Positions 49,560 through 59,838 are shown, numbered from the stretch's first letter. The stretch is 64,000 nt of DNA from CAWBVG01 sp963792175 (GCA_963792175.1 CAWBVG010000005.1:124001-188000); one strand, 5' to 3'. The notes: generated by a model from the letters alone, not told the origin. Program-made: numbers and translations.

Positions 49560-49834
49560 ACGGAGCGAACGGGATCACCACAGAGACACGGAGCAACGGA
49601 GGTTAAACGGGAACTGCGGCGGGTTCGACGGGTCGGCCTGCGCAGCAGGCCGACGAGCGCGATCGGATCGATCGGGAAAAACGAGCACCCTTCGAATTCA
49701 TCGAGGTGTTCGTTTTCCCGATCGATCCGATCGCGCCGCGTCGCTTCGCGACGCCCGTCGAACCCGCACAGCTCCGTTCAATCTCCGTGACTCCGTTGCT
49801 CTGTGGTTAAACCGTTCTCTCCGTCATCTCCGTT
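49560..49834. repeat. Structured ~273-bp palindrome, copy 1
   Basis: A nested inverted repeat filling the 318-bp gap between the DUF1552 and ankyrin genes. The outer arms begin ACGGAGCGAACGGG and end with the complement TTCTCTCCGT. The next pair is GGGTTCGACGGG/CCCGTCGAACCC (perfect). Side hairpins are at 49631-49653 (GTCGGCCTGC...GCAGGCCGAC) and 49739-49755 (GCGTCGCTTCGCGACGC). The central stem of about 31 bp spans 49660-49691 and 49704-49734. The whole could fold as a cloverleaf in DNA or RNA. Confidence 0.85.
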
Positions 49835-49838
49835 GTCT

Positions 49839-51179
49839 CTACACCCCCGACAGCGTCTCGAGCGGCAGCTTGCCGGTGCTGCCGCCGATGTGATCCACCG
49901 GCACGTCCAGCTTGTCCATCAGCGTCACCAGCAGATTCGCCATCGTCGGCTTGTCCGAGTAGGTGAGGTGACGGCCGCCCTTCAGGCGTCCCGCTCCGCC
50001 GCCCATGACGAGCAGCGGCAGGTTGTCGCCCGAGTGGCGGGTGCTGTTGGAGATGCCGGAGCCGTAGAGGATCGTCATGTGATCGAGCAGCGACCCGTCG
50101 CCATCCGGTGTGGCACTCAACTTCGCCAGATACCGGGCGAACAACTCGGTGTGATACCGGTTGATCTTCGACATGTGCGCAATCAATTCCGGGACGTCGT
50201 TGTGATGCGACAGCGGATGGTGCGCCTCGGGCACGCCGATCTGCGGGTACGGCCGCGCGCTCTGCTCCTTGCCGATCATGAACGAGACGACGCGCGTGAG
50301 GTCCGACTGGAACGCCAGCAGCTGCAGGTCGAGCATCAGCGCGAGATGATCCTCGAACACCGGCGGCGCGCCCTGCGGCTGCTCGATCGTCGGCAGCTCG
50401 AGGTCCCACTGCTGCTCGGCTTTCTGAATGCGGCGCTCGACGTCGCGGACCGCTTCGGCGTACTCGTCGATCTTCGTCTGGTCGCCCGGCCCGAGCTCCT
50501 TCTTGAGGCTGGCGAGCTTCGCGGTGACCGAGTCGAGGATGCTCTTGTGCTGGCGCAGCCTCGTCTCGCGCGCCGTCCGATCCGTGCTGCCGCTGTCGCC
50601 GAACAGCCGCTCGAACACCGCGCGCGGATTCCACTCCATCGGCAGCGGCTGCGTCGGGCTGCGCCACGACAGGGTGTGCGTGTAGACACAACTGAGGTTG
50701 CCGGTGCACGCGCCCGCGTTGGCGGGAGCGTCCATCGACAACTCGAGCGACGCGACCTGCGTCTCGGAGGCAAAGCGTCTCGCGAGCAGCTGATCCATCG
50801 ACACGTCGGCGACGATCTCGATTTCGTTCCGGCCGCCGTGCACCGTGCCGGTGAGAAACGATCCCGAGGCGCCGGCGTGAATGTAGTTCCAGTTCGCCTT
50901 GATGCCCGACAGCACCAGCATCTGATTCCGGTATGGCGCCAGCGGCTCCAGAATCGGCGACAGCTCGAAGGCGGCACCCTCGCCTTTCGGCTTCCAGTAC
51001 TCCATGGCCATCCCGTTCGGCACATAGAAGGTCTGGAACCGGTGCGCCGGCTTCGCGGCCGCCAGCCCGCGCCGCGCCGGAATCATCGCCTCGAGGAACG
51101 GCAGCGCCAGCGTCGCGCCCAGCCCTCGCAGGACGGTGCGCCGCGGCAACGATTTCGCCGTGAGGAAGGTCATGTTCAT
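49839..51179 (-). CDS. DUF1552 Tat-exported protein 2
   Basis: 446 aa from ATG 51179, overlapping the DUF1592 stop by 4 nt. The Tat-like start is LPRRTVLRGLGATLALPFLE. The family body follows: FQTFYVPNGMAMEYWKPKGE, GASGSFLTGTVHGGRNEIE, GNLSCVYTHTLSWRSPTQPL, a helical stretch KIDEYAEAVRDVERRIQKAE, and GDGSLLDHMTILYGSGISNS near the C-terminus. It is paralogous to 11763-13127 with the same layout and a similar length. Its function is unknown; it is probably extracytoplasmic together with the DUF1592 partner. Confidence 0.87.
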   Translation of the reverse strand: MNMTFLTAKSLPRRTVLRGLGATLALPFLEAMIPARRGLAAAKPAHRFQTFYVPNGMAMEYWKPKGEGAAFELSPILEPLAPYRNQMLVLSGIKANWNYIHAGASGSFLTGTVHGGRNEIEIVADVSMDQLLARRFASETQVASLELSMDAPANAGACTGNLSCVYTHTLSWRSPTQPLPMEWNPRAVFERLFGDSGSTDRTARETRLRQHKSILDSVTAKLASLKKELGPGDQTKIDEYAEAVRDVERRIQKAEQQWDLELPTIEQPQGAPPVFEDHLALMLDLQLLAFQSDLTRVVSFMIGKEQSARPYPQIGVPEAHHPLSHHNDVPELIAHMSKINRYHTELFARYLAKLSATPDGDGSLLDHMTILYGSGISNSTRHSGDNLPLLVMGGGAGRLKGGRHLTYSDKPTMANLLVTLMDKLDVPVDHIGGSTGKLPLETLSGV

Positions 51180-53749
51180 CGGGTCCTCATCAGGAACGTG
51201 GGGCTTTGCGTGATGCCGAGAATGATCGACGACCACCGGTAGTCGTGCGCCGCCGCCTCGCGTACGATCGTGCGCACGGCCGGCCGATCCGAGTACTCGA
51301 GCGGCCGCCCCAGCGCGTAGGCGAGCAGTTTTTCGGTGACCGTGCGCGGAAACTGATCGGGCTGGTCGAGCAGCAGCGCCCTGAGGCCGGCGAGCCCCTC
51401 GACCTTTGCGCCGCTCACGGTCTGACCGCTGGCGTCGACGGGGCGGCCCGATTCGTCGACCGTCCGCCACCCGCCGATGACGTCGAAGTTCTCGAGCGCG
51501 AACCCGAGCGGATCGATCGCGGCATGACAGCTGGCACAGCTCGGACTCGCACGATGTTGCGCGAGCCGCTCGCGCATCGACGGCGGCGCGGCGCCCGGCT
51601 TGCCCTCGGGCAGGTTCTGATCGACGCCGGGAGGCGGCGGCAGAACCGGGAGGCCGAAAATGTTGTTCAGCAGCCACTTTCCACGCAGCACCGGCGACGT
51701 GCGGTCGGGATACGACGTCGTCGCCAGCAGCGCGCCCTGGGCGAGCAGCCCGCCGCGCTGATCCGGATTCGGCAGCGTCACGCGGCGGAAACGGCTGCCG
51801 TAGATCCCCGGAATGCCGTAATGCCGCGCGAGCCGTTCGTTCACGAACGTATAGTCGGCGTTCAACAGGGAGACGACGCTGCGATCTTCGCGGATCGTGC
51901 TCCCGACAAACAGCTCCGTCTCGCGCTGGAATCCCTGGAGCAAACTGAGGTCGTAGTTGGGATACCGCTCCGGATCGACGACGACCTCGTCGACGCGGCG
52001 CAGGTTCAACCACTGTGCGGCGAAATCGTTGACCAGCGATTCGCTGGCGCGCGGGTCGGCCAGCATCCGCCGGACTTCCTTGTCCAGGGTTGACGGACTC
52101 GTCAGCTGGCCGCGCTCGGCGAGCGTCAGCAGTCGATCGTCCGGGATGCTGCCCCACAGGAAAAATGACAGCCGCGACGCGATTTCGAGGTCGCGCTGAC
52201 CGACCGGGCCGGCCGAAGGCCGGTCTCGCCGAAGCGCCTCCGATTTCGGCGGCGCGAAGGCGGAAGCGTGGATCCGCAGAAGAAAGTCGGGATCGACGAG
52301 CAGCCGCTCGAGCGCGAACTGAATGCCGGTGTCAAAGCTGCCGCCCTGCTGACGGCCCTTGTCGAAAAACTCGAGCAGCGTCTGCACGTCCTGGTTCGTC
52401 GCGGGACGGCGGTACGCCAGCCGCGCCATTCGCGACAGGATCCTCGTGGCGCACGCTTTTTCGTCTGCAACGGACGCCGGCTGGCACGTGAACACGGCGC
52501 GACGTCCGCCTTCGCCGCTTTGCGGCTTCGGCGAGACAGGGCTGCTTGCGCCGCTGCGCGGCTTCGGCGGGGCAAGCGGCGCCGACCGCGCGTACGGCCC
52601 ACCGATCTGAACGGAGCCGACGCTGGCGTACCCCATGTACACCTGATCGTCGGTGATGACCCGCCCGCGCTGCAGCGGCTGCGGCAGGCCCTCCGGTTCC
52701 CACAACTGCCGCACGAACGCGACACCGACGACGTGCGGACCGGCCGCGACGGGAACGCGGATCTCCAGTCCCGCGTCGCCACCGATCTGCATGTACTTTT
52801 CCCAGGAGTCGTCGCCGGCGAATCCCGGCTCGCCGTCTCCGGCGTAGCTGGATGCGGCCGGCCGGCCCTTCGCCTCGCCGCCGACGGTGAACCGCTTCAG
52901 CAGTTTGTGATCGAGGCGGACATCGACCTGCTGCGGCCAGCCCATGCCCTTGATGTAGTCCTGGTACTGGCGCTGCAACCGCACGTTGATCGCGTACTCG
53001 CCGTCGGACGGGAAGTCGTGGCGAATCGACATGCCGCCGCGGGATCCGAACGGCAGGTCTTCACTCTGACGGTCGTCCTGCATGACGTGGAGTGGAATCT
53101 CGAAGGTCTCGACGGCCGGACGGGTCGGAGGCAGCCCGGTGGCGAGGCGCGTGACCTGCCGCGCGACCGACATGTAGCGTTCGAGGTGCGCCGTCGAGAT
53201 CGACAAGGCGTCGGCCATGTTGTCGAAGCTGCCATCGGCGGTCTCGTCCCCGGGCAGGAGTGGCTTCACGTCGACGTCGAGCGCGAACAGGTCGCGGATC
53301 GCGTTGTTGTATTCGGTGCGATTGAGACGATGGACCGCGTTGATCCGTCCGGGATTCGGCTTCGCCAGCCAGGCGCGATCGATCTCGTCCTCCAGCGCGC
53401 TCGCCACCGCACGATACGTGGCGGGATCGGGCCGCGGCCGGCCGGGCGGCGGCATCGAGCCGGCACGGAGCTTCGCGATCACCTTTTCCCAGGCTTCCGG
53501 GTTGGCGGCGGGATGCGCCGAATCGAGGTTGTCGATCGCGAACCCGGCGGTGCGGAGCCGCTGGTTGTGACAGGAGACGCAGTACTTGTCGAACATGGCC
53601 GCGGGCGCGGCCGGAGGTGCCGGTTGAACGCTGGACAGCGTGACGCCTATCGAGGCGCTGATCCAGAGACCGAAGATAAATGCCCGTCCCACGGTCAGGA
53701 CATTCTGACGCGATCCGACCGCGGATCGGTCAGGAAATCTGCGCCGCAT
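51176..53749 (-). CDS. DUF1592-type exported c-haem protein 2
   Basis: 857 aa without frame break. ATG 53749 leads to a hydrophobic anchor (VGRAFIFGLWISASIGVTLS). The haem motif CVSCH is at residues 57-61, the DUF1587 region (VHRLNRTEYNNAIRDLFALD) near 160, a jelly-roll-like segment between about 230 and 400, DUF1595 (CATRILSRMARLAYRRPATN), DUF1592 (DLEIASRLSFFLWGSIPDDR), DUF1588 (SPSCASCHAAIDPLGFALEN, a second CxxCH) and the C-terminal DUF1585 part. Two Pro/Ser-rich inserts are encoded by repeat-like DNA (52199-52265 and 52500-52590). It is coupled to the DUF1552 gene. Confidence 0.88.
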   Translation of the reverse strand: MRRRFPDRSAVGSRQNVLTVGRAFIFGLWISASIGVTLSSVQPAPPAAPAAMFDKYCVSCHNQRLRTAGFAIDNLDSAHPAANPEAWEKVIAKLRAGSMPPPGRPRPDPATYRAVASALEDEIDRAWLAKPNPGRINAVHRLNRTEYNNAIRDLFALDVDVKPLLPGDETADGSFDNMADALSISTAHLERYMSVARQVTRLATGLPPTRPAVETFEIPLHVMQDDRQSEDLPFGSRGGMSIRHDFPSDGEYAINVRLQRQYQDYIKGMGWPQQVDVRLDHKLLKRFTVGGEAKGRPAASSYAGDGEPGFAGDDSWEKYMQIGGDAGLEIRVPVAAGPHVVGVAFVRQLWEPEGLPQPLQRGRVITDDQVYMGYASVGSVQIGGPYARSAPLAPPKPRSGASSPVSPKPQSGEGGRRAVFTCQPASVADEKACATRILSRMARLAYRRPATNQDVQTLLEFFDKGRQQGGSFDTGIQFALERLLVDPDFLLRIHASAFAPPKSEALRRDRPSAGPVGQRDLEIASRLSFFLWGSIPDDRLLTLAERGQLTSPSTLDKEVRRMLADPRASESLVNDFAAQWLNLRRVDEVVVDPERYPNYDLSLLQGFQRETELFVGSTIREDRSVVSLLNADYTFVNERLARHYGIPGIYGSRFRRVTLPNPDQRGGLLAQGALLATTSYPDRTSPVLRGKWLLNNIFGLPVLPPPPGVDQNLPEGKPGAAPPSMRERLAQHRASPSCASCHAAIDPLGFALENFDVIGGWRTVDESGRPVDASGQTVSGAKVEGLAGLRALLLDQPDQFPRTVTEKLLAYALGRPLEYSDRPAVRTIVREAAAHDYRWSSIILGITQSPTFLMRTR
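52513..52569. repeat. Intragenic tandem palindromic unit
   Basis: Two 21-bp units at 52513-52533 and 52549-52569 differ at only two bases. Each is a near-palindrome around GCGGCTTCGGCG. They lie in frame inside the DUF1592 gene and encode the low-complexity peptide PKPRSGASSPVSPKPQSGEG. Confidence 0.7.
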
Positions 53750-53757
53750 CGCGGGAG

Positions 53758-53843
53758 CAGGGGCTGGGGACTTGGGACATGAGCCGACTTCAGCTAGGAA
53801 CTCTGCGACATTCAGCCCCGAGCCCCGAATCGCCCAGTCCCCG
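53758..53843. repeat. GGGGACT/GGGGCT-word hairpin
   Basis: The left arm CAGGGGCTGGGGACTTGGGA (from 53759) and right-arm words CAGCCCCGAGCCCCGA and CCCAGTCCCC (53812-53842) are complementary. It fills the gap between the DUF1592 start and the stop of the isomerase-like gene. Confidence 0.65.
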
Positions 53844-55082
53844 TTACGACCGATATGCCTGCCGCCCAACGCCTTGAATCGGAATCCCCTGGCCGGCCAG
53901 CACTTCATGCTGCAGCGCGTACATGGACGCCGCCGCCTCGTCGATATGGCGCACGAAGGCAATCGAGCCCTGCAGGATCGGTTTCAGGCGCTCGCGATCC
54001 TGCAGGCGCGCCTTGGAATACTCGTGCTCGACCACCAGGTGCGTGTTGGCAACGTCGAGCTGCAGCAGCTCGCGGGCGGCCAACTGGTGATCGAGCCAGT
54101 CGACGGTTCGGTTCTGCAAGTACGCGAGCGGATCGTGCTTCGCCGTACCCGGCAGCTCGTGCTCCGCGATAGCCGTGTGCTTCTTCCAGGCGTTGAGCTG
54201 ATCGGCCGGCTTGTCCGACGGACGATCGCCGACCCAGTCGCCGCGCTCGACCGTCTGGCCGGCGTAGCCCCAGCCCGCCACGCCCTTCGCGTCGATCACC
54301 TGGCCCTTCACGTGAAAGCCGCCAACGAGGAAGTTGTAGCCCGCGTCTTTCAAGTATTGAAAGATCGAGCGCGTGTCCTGCCCCATGAGGATCGCGTGCG
54401 AGGGATCGTAGTGAATGCGGAACTGATCGCCCACGCCGTGCCGCTCGCAGATGCGGTGCAGCGCGATCCACGTGCCCGGCGTGTAGGCGATGTTGTTGTG
54501 CCAGTTGTCGCCGGTCGTCCACCCCGGCATCGGGCATTGCTCGACGCGATACGTCAGGCCGCGTTCCTTCGCGGCTTTGAGCAGCGGCACGAACTGCGCC
54601 TCGAAATCGAGCAGGTTCTGATCCATGCTGCGCTGCTGGTTGCGGCCGACGAAGCCGCAGACGGCATCGACGCCGAGCAGCACCGCGGCGTCGAACACGC
54701 GCAGCATGAAGTCGTGCTTCTTCTTCCGCACCGCCGGATCGTGGTGCAGCATGTTGTCGAAGTACCCGACATCGGACAGGCCGACACCGCTCCCCTTCAA
54801 CGCACTGTCGACGCGGCGCGCCCGATCCTTGTCGAACGGTTTCCGCAGGTCGAGCGTGTTCGCGACCGGATCCAGCATCGCCTCGGGTGGGACGTCGGTC
54901 TCCGTGGGATGCAGCGCGGCCGACAGCTGCAGGTAGCCGGCGTTCAATTCCCTGGCGAACGCCACCCATTCTTCGATCGCTCGATCCGGATCGGGATCGC
55001 GGACAGCGCGCGGCGTCAATTCCTGAAGCGCCGCCGTCAGTACCCCCACCTTCATGAACTTTGGCTCGAACGTCGTCGTCGG
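53844..55082 (-). CDS. Sugar-isomerase-like TIM-barrel protein B (cytoplasmic)
   Basis: About 412 aa with xylose-isomerase-like TIM-barrel features: MKVGVLTAALQELTPRAV, ELNAGYLQLSAALHPTE, AAVLLGVDAVCGFVGRNQQR, YRVEQCPMPGWTTGDNWHNN, FRIHYDPSHAILMGQDTRSI (metal-ligand Asp/His region), FLVGGFHVKGQVIDAKG and NTHLVVEHEYSKARLQDRER. No signal peptide is present, unlike the relatives at 43430 and 58178. The start could be ATG 55082 or ATG 55055. The frame is intact. It may convert a keto-sugar or inositol-type substrate with the Gfo/Idh enzyme upstream. Confidence 0.8.
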   Translation of the reverse strand, partial: PTTTFEPKFMKVGVLTAALQELTPRAVRDPDPDRAIEEWVAFARELNAGYLQLSAALHPTETDVPPEAMLDPVANTLDLRKPFDKDRARRVDSALKGSGVGLSDVGYFDNMLHHDPAVRKKKHDFMLRVFDAAVLLGVDAVCGFVGRNQQRSMDQNLLDFEAQFVPLLKAAKERGLTYRVEQCPMPGWTTGDNWHNNIAYTPGTWIALHRICERHGVGDQFRIHYDPSHAILMGQDTRSIFQYLKDAGYNFLVGGFHVKGQVIDAKGVAGWGYAGQTVERGDWVGDRPSDKPADQLNAWKKHTAIAEHELPGTAKHDPLAYLQNRTVDWLDHQLAARELLQLDVANTHLVVEHEYSKARLQDRERLKPILQGSIAFVRHIDEAAASMYALQHEVLAGQGIPIQGVGRQAYRS

Positions 55083-55117
55083 CATGCGCAACATCCTACA
55101 TTAGGAGCCCGGAGGTT

Positions 55118-55389
55118 ACGGAGCGAACGGGATCACCACAGAGACACGGAGCAACGGAGGTTAAACGGGAACTGCGGCGGGTTCGACGGGCCGGCCTGCG
55201 CAGCAGGCCGACGAGCGCGATCGGGTCGAACGTGAAAACGAACACCTCAGAATTCGTCGGGTGCTCGTTTTCACGTTCGATCCGATTGCGCCGCGTCGCT
55301 TCGCGACGCCCGTCGAACCCGCACAGCTCCGTTCAATCTCCGTGACTCCGTTGCTCTGTGGTTAAACCGTTCTCTCCGTCATCTCTGTT
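55118..55389. repeat. Structured ~273-bp palindrome, copy 2
   Basis: The same architecture as copy 1, filling the gap between the isomerase-like gene start and the Gfo/Idh stop at 55400. Outer arms and side hairpins are nearly identical to copy 1. The central stem differs (TCGAACGTGAAAAC on the left, GTTTTCACGTTCGA on the right), with the changes paired in both arms. Confidence 0.85.
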
Positions 55390-55399
55390 CGCCCGCGGC

Positions 55400-56462
55400 T
55401 CACCACGACAGGTGCACGGTCCGGCCCTCCCGCGCCGATTCGTACGCCGCCAGCGCCACGACGAGCGAGCGGCGCGCGTCCTGGATGGTCGCTACCGGCG
55501 GCCGGCGCTGTTCGAGGCAGTCGACGAGATGCGTCAACGGGAACGGCGACGCGGGCGCAAACGGCTCCTCGGATTGGCGCTCGAACACCCAATCGCTGGC
55601 GCCCGCGGCCAGCACCGCCCGCCCCGGCGCCCGGAACCACTGATCGATGATTTCGCCGCGGGTGCCCACCGCCTCGAGGCGCACGACGCTGTTCTGCTTC
55701 GGCGACGGGCCGGTTTTCCTCGGTGCGTTGATCGTCCACGAGGCCTCCAGCGTCGCGACCAGGCCGCTGGCGAACGTGAAGGTGGCCATGCCCCAGTCTT
55801 CGACCTCGATGTCCTTGTGCACCAGGTTGGCCATGCGCGCGTCGACCCGCACGACTTCACTGGCGGCGAGCCACCGGAACAGGTCGATCCAGTAGATCCC
55901 CTCGTCGATGAACGCGCCGCCCGGCACCTGACGCGGATCCGCGAACCATCCCGGGGTGCCCGGAGCGGTACCAATCCTCGGCGATCGACCAGCGACAGAC
56001 GTGATGCAGCAGGACGAGGTCGCCGATGTCCCCCGCGTCGATCCGCGCCTTGATGTCGGCGGATCGCAGCCGGCTGATGCCCTGGAACGCCAGGCACGAC
56101 ACGCCGGCCGCTTCGACCGCATCGACCATGCGATCGGCCTCGGCCACGTTCATCGCCATCGGCTTGCCGAGGATGATGTGCTTGCCGGCCTGCGCGGACC
56201 GGATGGTCAGGTCGGCGAGCTGCGCGACAGGCGCCGCGAGGTGCACGATGTCGACACGCTCGCGCTCCAGCAGCTCGCCGTAGTCGCGGTAGCCTTTCAC
56301 GCCGAACGTGCGGGTGAAGGTCTCCAGCTGCCGCTCGTTGTCCCAGGCCGCCGCGACGAGCTCGGCCTTCGGATACTCCCGCAGCCCTCGCGCCAGCCCG
56401 AACGCCGAATACCAGTGACCCAGGCCAAGGATGGCCACCCGCCATGCCGGACGATCGCTCAC
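55400..56462 (-). CDS. Gfo/Idh/MocA-family oxidoreductase (one frame break)
   Basis: An NAD(P)-dependent sugar or inositol oxidoreductase. The N-terminal Rossmann motif is RVAILGLGHWYSAFGLARGL, followed by VDIVHLAAPVAQLADL and the family motif AGKHIILGKPMAMNVAEADR (EKP replaced by GKP). The C-terminal domain includes GGAFIDEGIYWIDLFRWLA (catalytic His absent in the usual DxxxH form) and the sheet FTFASGLVATLEASWTI. The start is GTG 56462, overlapping the permease stop by 4 nt. A shift near 55945 joins DWYRSG to TPGWFADPRQ. The missing catalytic His is worth noting. Confidence 0.82.
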
Positions 56463-57826
56463 GATTCAGCTCCACGAAACGGCCACTGCCGCAGCTGCAG
56501 CGACCAGGCCAGAAAACAGAGCACGCCGAGCGCGAGGACGCCGAGGCCGAAGGCCATCACGCGCGCGCCGGTCGTGCTGAAGATGAACAGCCAGCCGAGG
56601 GCGGCGATCGCCGACCGGCGCGGGATACAGCCAGATGCGGAACGGGCGCGACCATGCCGGGCGCTCGGCGTCGAAGGAGCACGACGCCGGCGATCTGCCC
56701 GAGGAACTGCACGACGATACGCGTCGCGATCAGCGCGTCGATGACGACGTCGAGCGCAAAGAAACTGCTGGCGATGGAAAGGGCGCCGAGCACGAGCAGC
56801 GACACGTGCGGAAAGCCGCCCGTCGGGTGCAGCCGGCCGAACGGCGCGAGAAAGTAGCCGTCGCGCGCCGCCGCATACGGAATCCGCGAATAGCCGAGCA
56901 GCAGCGCAAACACCGATCCGAACGCCGTCCAGAGAATCATCACCGTGAACACGCTGGCGACCGCGGGCCCGTGGATTCTCTCCATGAACACCGACACGAC
57001 GAACTGCGCGTTCGGACTCGACGCCGCCGGCACGAAGTCGCGCCACGGCACGACGCCGACGATCGACAGGTTGATCGCCAGATACAGCACGGCGACGGCG
57101 GCCGTGCTGAAGACGATCGATCGCGGGATGACCCGGCCGGGATCCTTGACCTCGTCGCCGATATAGCACACGTCGTAGTAGCCGAGGTAATCGTAGACCG
57201 CAATCCGCGATGCCGCGCCGAGGCCCAGCAGGAAGCCCCACGAGAACTTGAACGCGTCCGGGGGAAAGTCGAACGCCACATGCGGATCGAAATGCCGCGC
57301 GCCGGTGGCGATGACGGCGACGACCGCGATCATCGTGCCGGCCCACAACGTGACGGTGATCGTCGCGATCGACGTGATGCGGCGATACAGGAGCGCGACG
57401 TTCACGACGCCGACCGCCGCGGAGATGGCGAGCAGGCGGCCCGGCGTCAGGCCGGTCCACAGATAGCCGGCGTAGTTGGCAAACCCGATGTAGCCCGACG
57501 CGATCTCGAGCGGCCCGCTCAGGATGAACTGCCAGACGAAGAGAAACGCCATCAGCCGCCCGTAGGTCTCGCGGCCGAACGCTTCGCGCAGATAGCCGAA
57601 CGAGCCGCCGGACGCCGGCATCGCGGCGCCGAGCTCGCTCCACACCATGCCGTCGCACGACGACGATCACGAGCGCGACAATCCACCCGAGCATCGCCTG
57701 CGGCCCGCCGAGCGCCGTCATCAGCAGCGGGATCGTGATGAACGGACCGATCCCGATCATGTTGATCATGTTGAGCGCCGTCGCCTGGAGCAGGCCAAAC
57801 CGGCGCGTCAGGGGTGGTGCCGTCAC
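56459..57826 (-). CDS. APC-family amino-acid/organocation permease (frames broken)
   Basis: An inner-membrane transporter with about twelve spans: LLQATALNMINMIGIGPFIT is the typical helix 1, then SELGAAMPASGGSFGYLREA, the conserved G-S-x-G loop, FLFVWQFILSGPLEIASGYI and GYYDVCYIGDEVKDPGRVIP. The start is GTG 57826. Shifts near 57650 (DGMVWSELG in another frame) and near 56620 are required. It is translationally coupled to the Gfo/Idh gene. The substrate is unknown; the linkage suggests an amino-sugar-derived or amino-acid compound. Confidence 0.83.
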   Translation of the reverse strand: MTAPPLTRRFGLLQATALNMINMIGIGPFITIPLLMTALGGPQAMLGWIVALVIVVVRRHGVERARRRDAGVRRLVRLSARSVRPRDLRAADGVSLRLAVHPERAARDRVGLHRVCQLRRLSVDRPDAGPPARHLRGGRRRERRAPVSPHHVDRDDHRHVVGRHDDRGRRRHRHRRAAFRSACGVRLSPGRVQVLVGLPAGPRRGIADCGLRLPRLLRRVLYRRRGQGSRPGHPAIDRLQHGRRRRAVSGDQPVDRRRRAVARLRAGGVESERAVRRVGVHGENPRARGRQRVHGDDSLDGVRIGVCAAARLFADSVCGGARRLLSRAVRPAAPDGRLSARVAARARRPFHRQQFLCARRRHRRADRDAYRRAVPRADRRRRAPSTPSARHGRARSASGCIPRRSAIAALGWLFIFSTTGARVMAFGLGVLALGVLCFLAWSLQLRQWPFRGAES

Positions 57827-57876
57827 CGTCGGGATACTACAGCGACAAGGCGTATACTGCTCGTCCAACGGAGGGG

Positions 57877-58150
57877 ACGGAGCGAACGGGATCACCACAG
57901 AGACACGGAGCAACGGAGGTTAAACGGAGATGCGCGCCGGTTCGACGGGTCGGCCTGCGCAGCAGGCCGACTAGCGGGAACAGATCGGATCACGAAAACG
58001 AGCACCTGTTGATTCGTCGCGGTGTTCGTTTTCGTGATCCGATCCGCTCCCGCCGCGTCGCTTCGCGACGCCCGTCGAACCGTCGTCCTCCGTTCAATCT
58101 CCGTGACTCCGTTGCTCTGTGGTTAACCCGTTCTCTCCGTCATCTCTGTT
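57877..58150. repeat. Structured ~273-bp palindrome, copy 3
   Basis: It lies between the divergent APC permease and isomerase C genes. Outer arms match copies 1 and 2. The central stem (from GATCGGATCACGAAAACGAG) is shortened by about 6 bp in both arms at once, keeping the pairing. The inner pair GGTTCGACGGG/CCCGTCGAACC is retained. Confidence 0.85.
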
Positions 58151-58177
58151 GGCGTGGCAGCACACTGAGGAGCAGGC

Positions 58178-59059
<882 letters not shown>

Positions 59060-59838
59060 CCGCGCCGGGCTCCTGCGCGTCGCCGGGTGCCTCGCGTGGA
59101 TCGCGGTCATCAGCGCGAGCCGCTATGATGGACCCGTGCACGCGCAAGCCGACGACCGCCCGCGGCTGTCGGTGACACCCGCCGACGACTTCGAGATTTC
59201 GGGAACCGGAGACGGTCCGGCATGGCGCCGCGTCGAGTGGACCGCGCTCCGGCGGCGGCAGCCCGACGGACATCCGTACGACTCCCGATTCAAGATGCTG
59301 TACTCGACGACGGGCTTGTACTTCCTGATGGAAGGCACCGACCGGACGCTCACCGCGACCATGAACGAAGACTTCATGGACCTGTGGAAAGAGGACGTCT
59401 TCGAGGTGTTCCTCTGGACGGACGAGCGTTTTCCCGTGTACTTCGAGTACGAGATCTCGCCGCTCGATCGCGAGCTGCCCATCCTGATCCCCAATTTCGG
59501 CGGACGGTTCCTGGGCTGGCGGCCGTGGCACTACGATCAGGATCGCAAGACGCGGAAAGCCACCAGCATCATCGGCGGCCCGAAACAGTCGAAGGCGGCG
59601 ATTCAGGGATGGCGCGCCGAGTTCTTCATTCCGTACGCCCTGCTGTCGCCGCTGCAGAACGTCCCGCCGAAGCCGGGCAGTGCCTGGCGCGCGAACTTCT
59701 ATCGGATGGACCACGACGGCGGCAAGACAACGCAGTGGGAGTGGGCGCCGGTCGGCGACAGTTTCCACGACTACCAGAAGTTCGGCCATCTGGTGTTCGC
59801 GGATAAATGAACGTTCACGTCTTCCTGGGAGGTCAGTG

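Noticed and set aside
49560..58150. Small open frames across the three palindromes (similar peptides in each copy)
   Set aside because: The similarity comes from the DNA repeat. Frames are not conserved in start or stop, and the pairing explains the sequence better.
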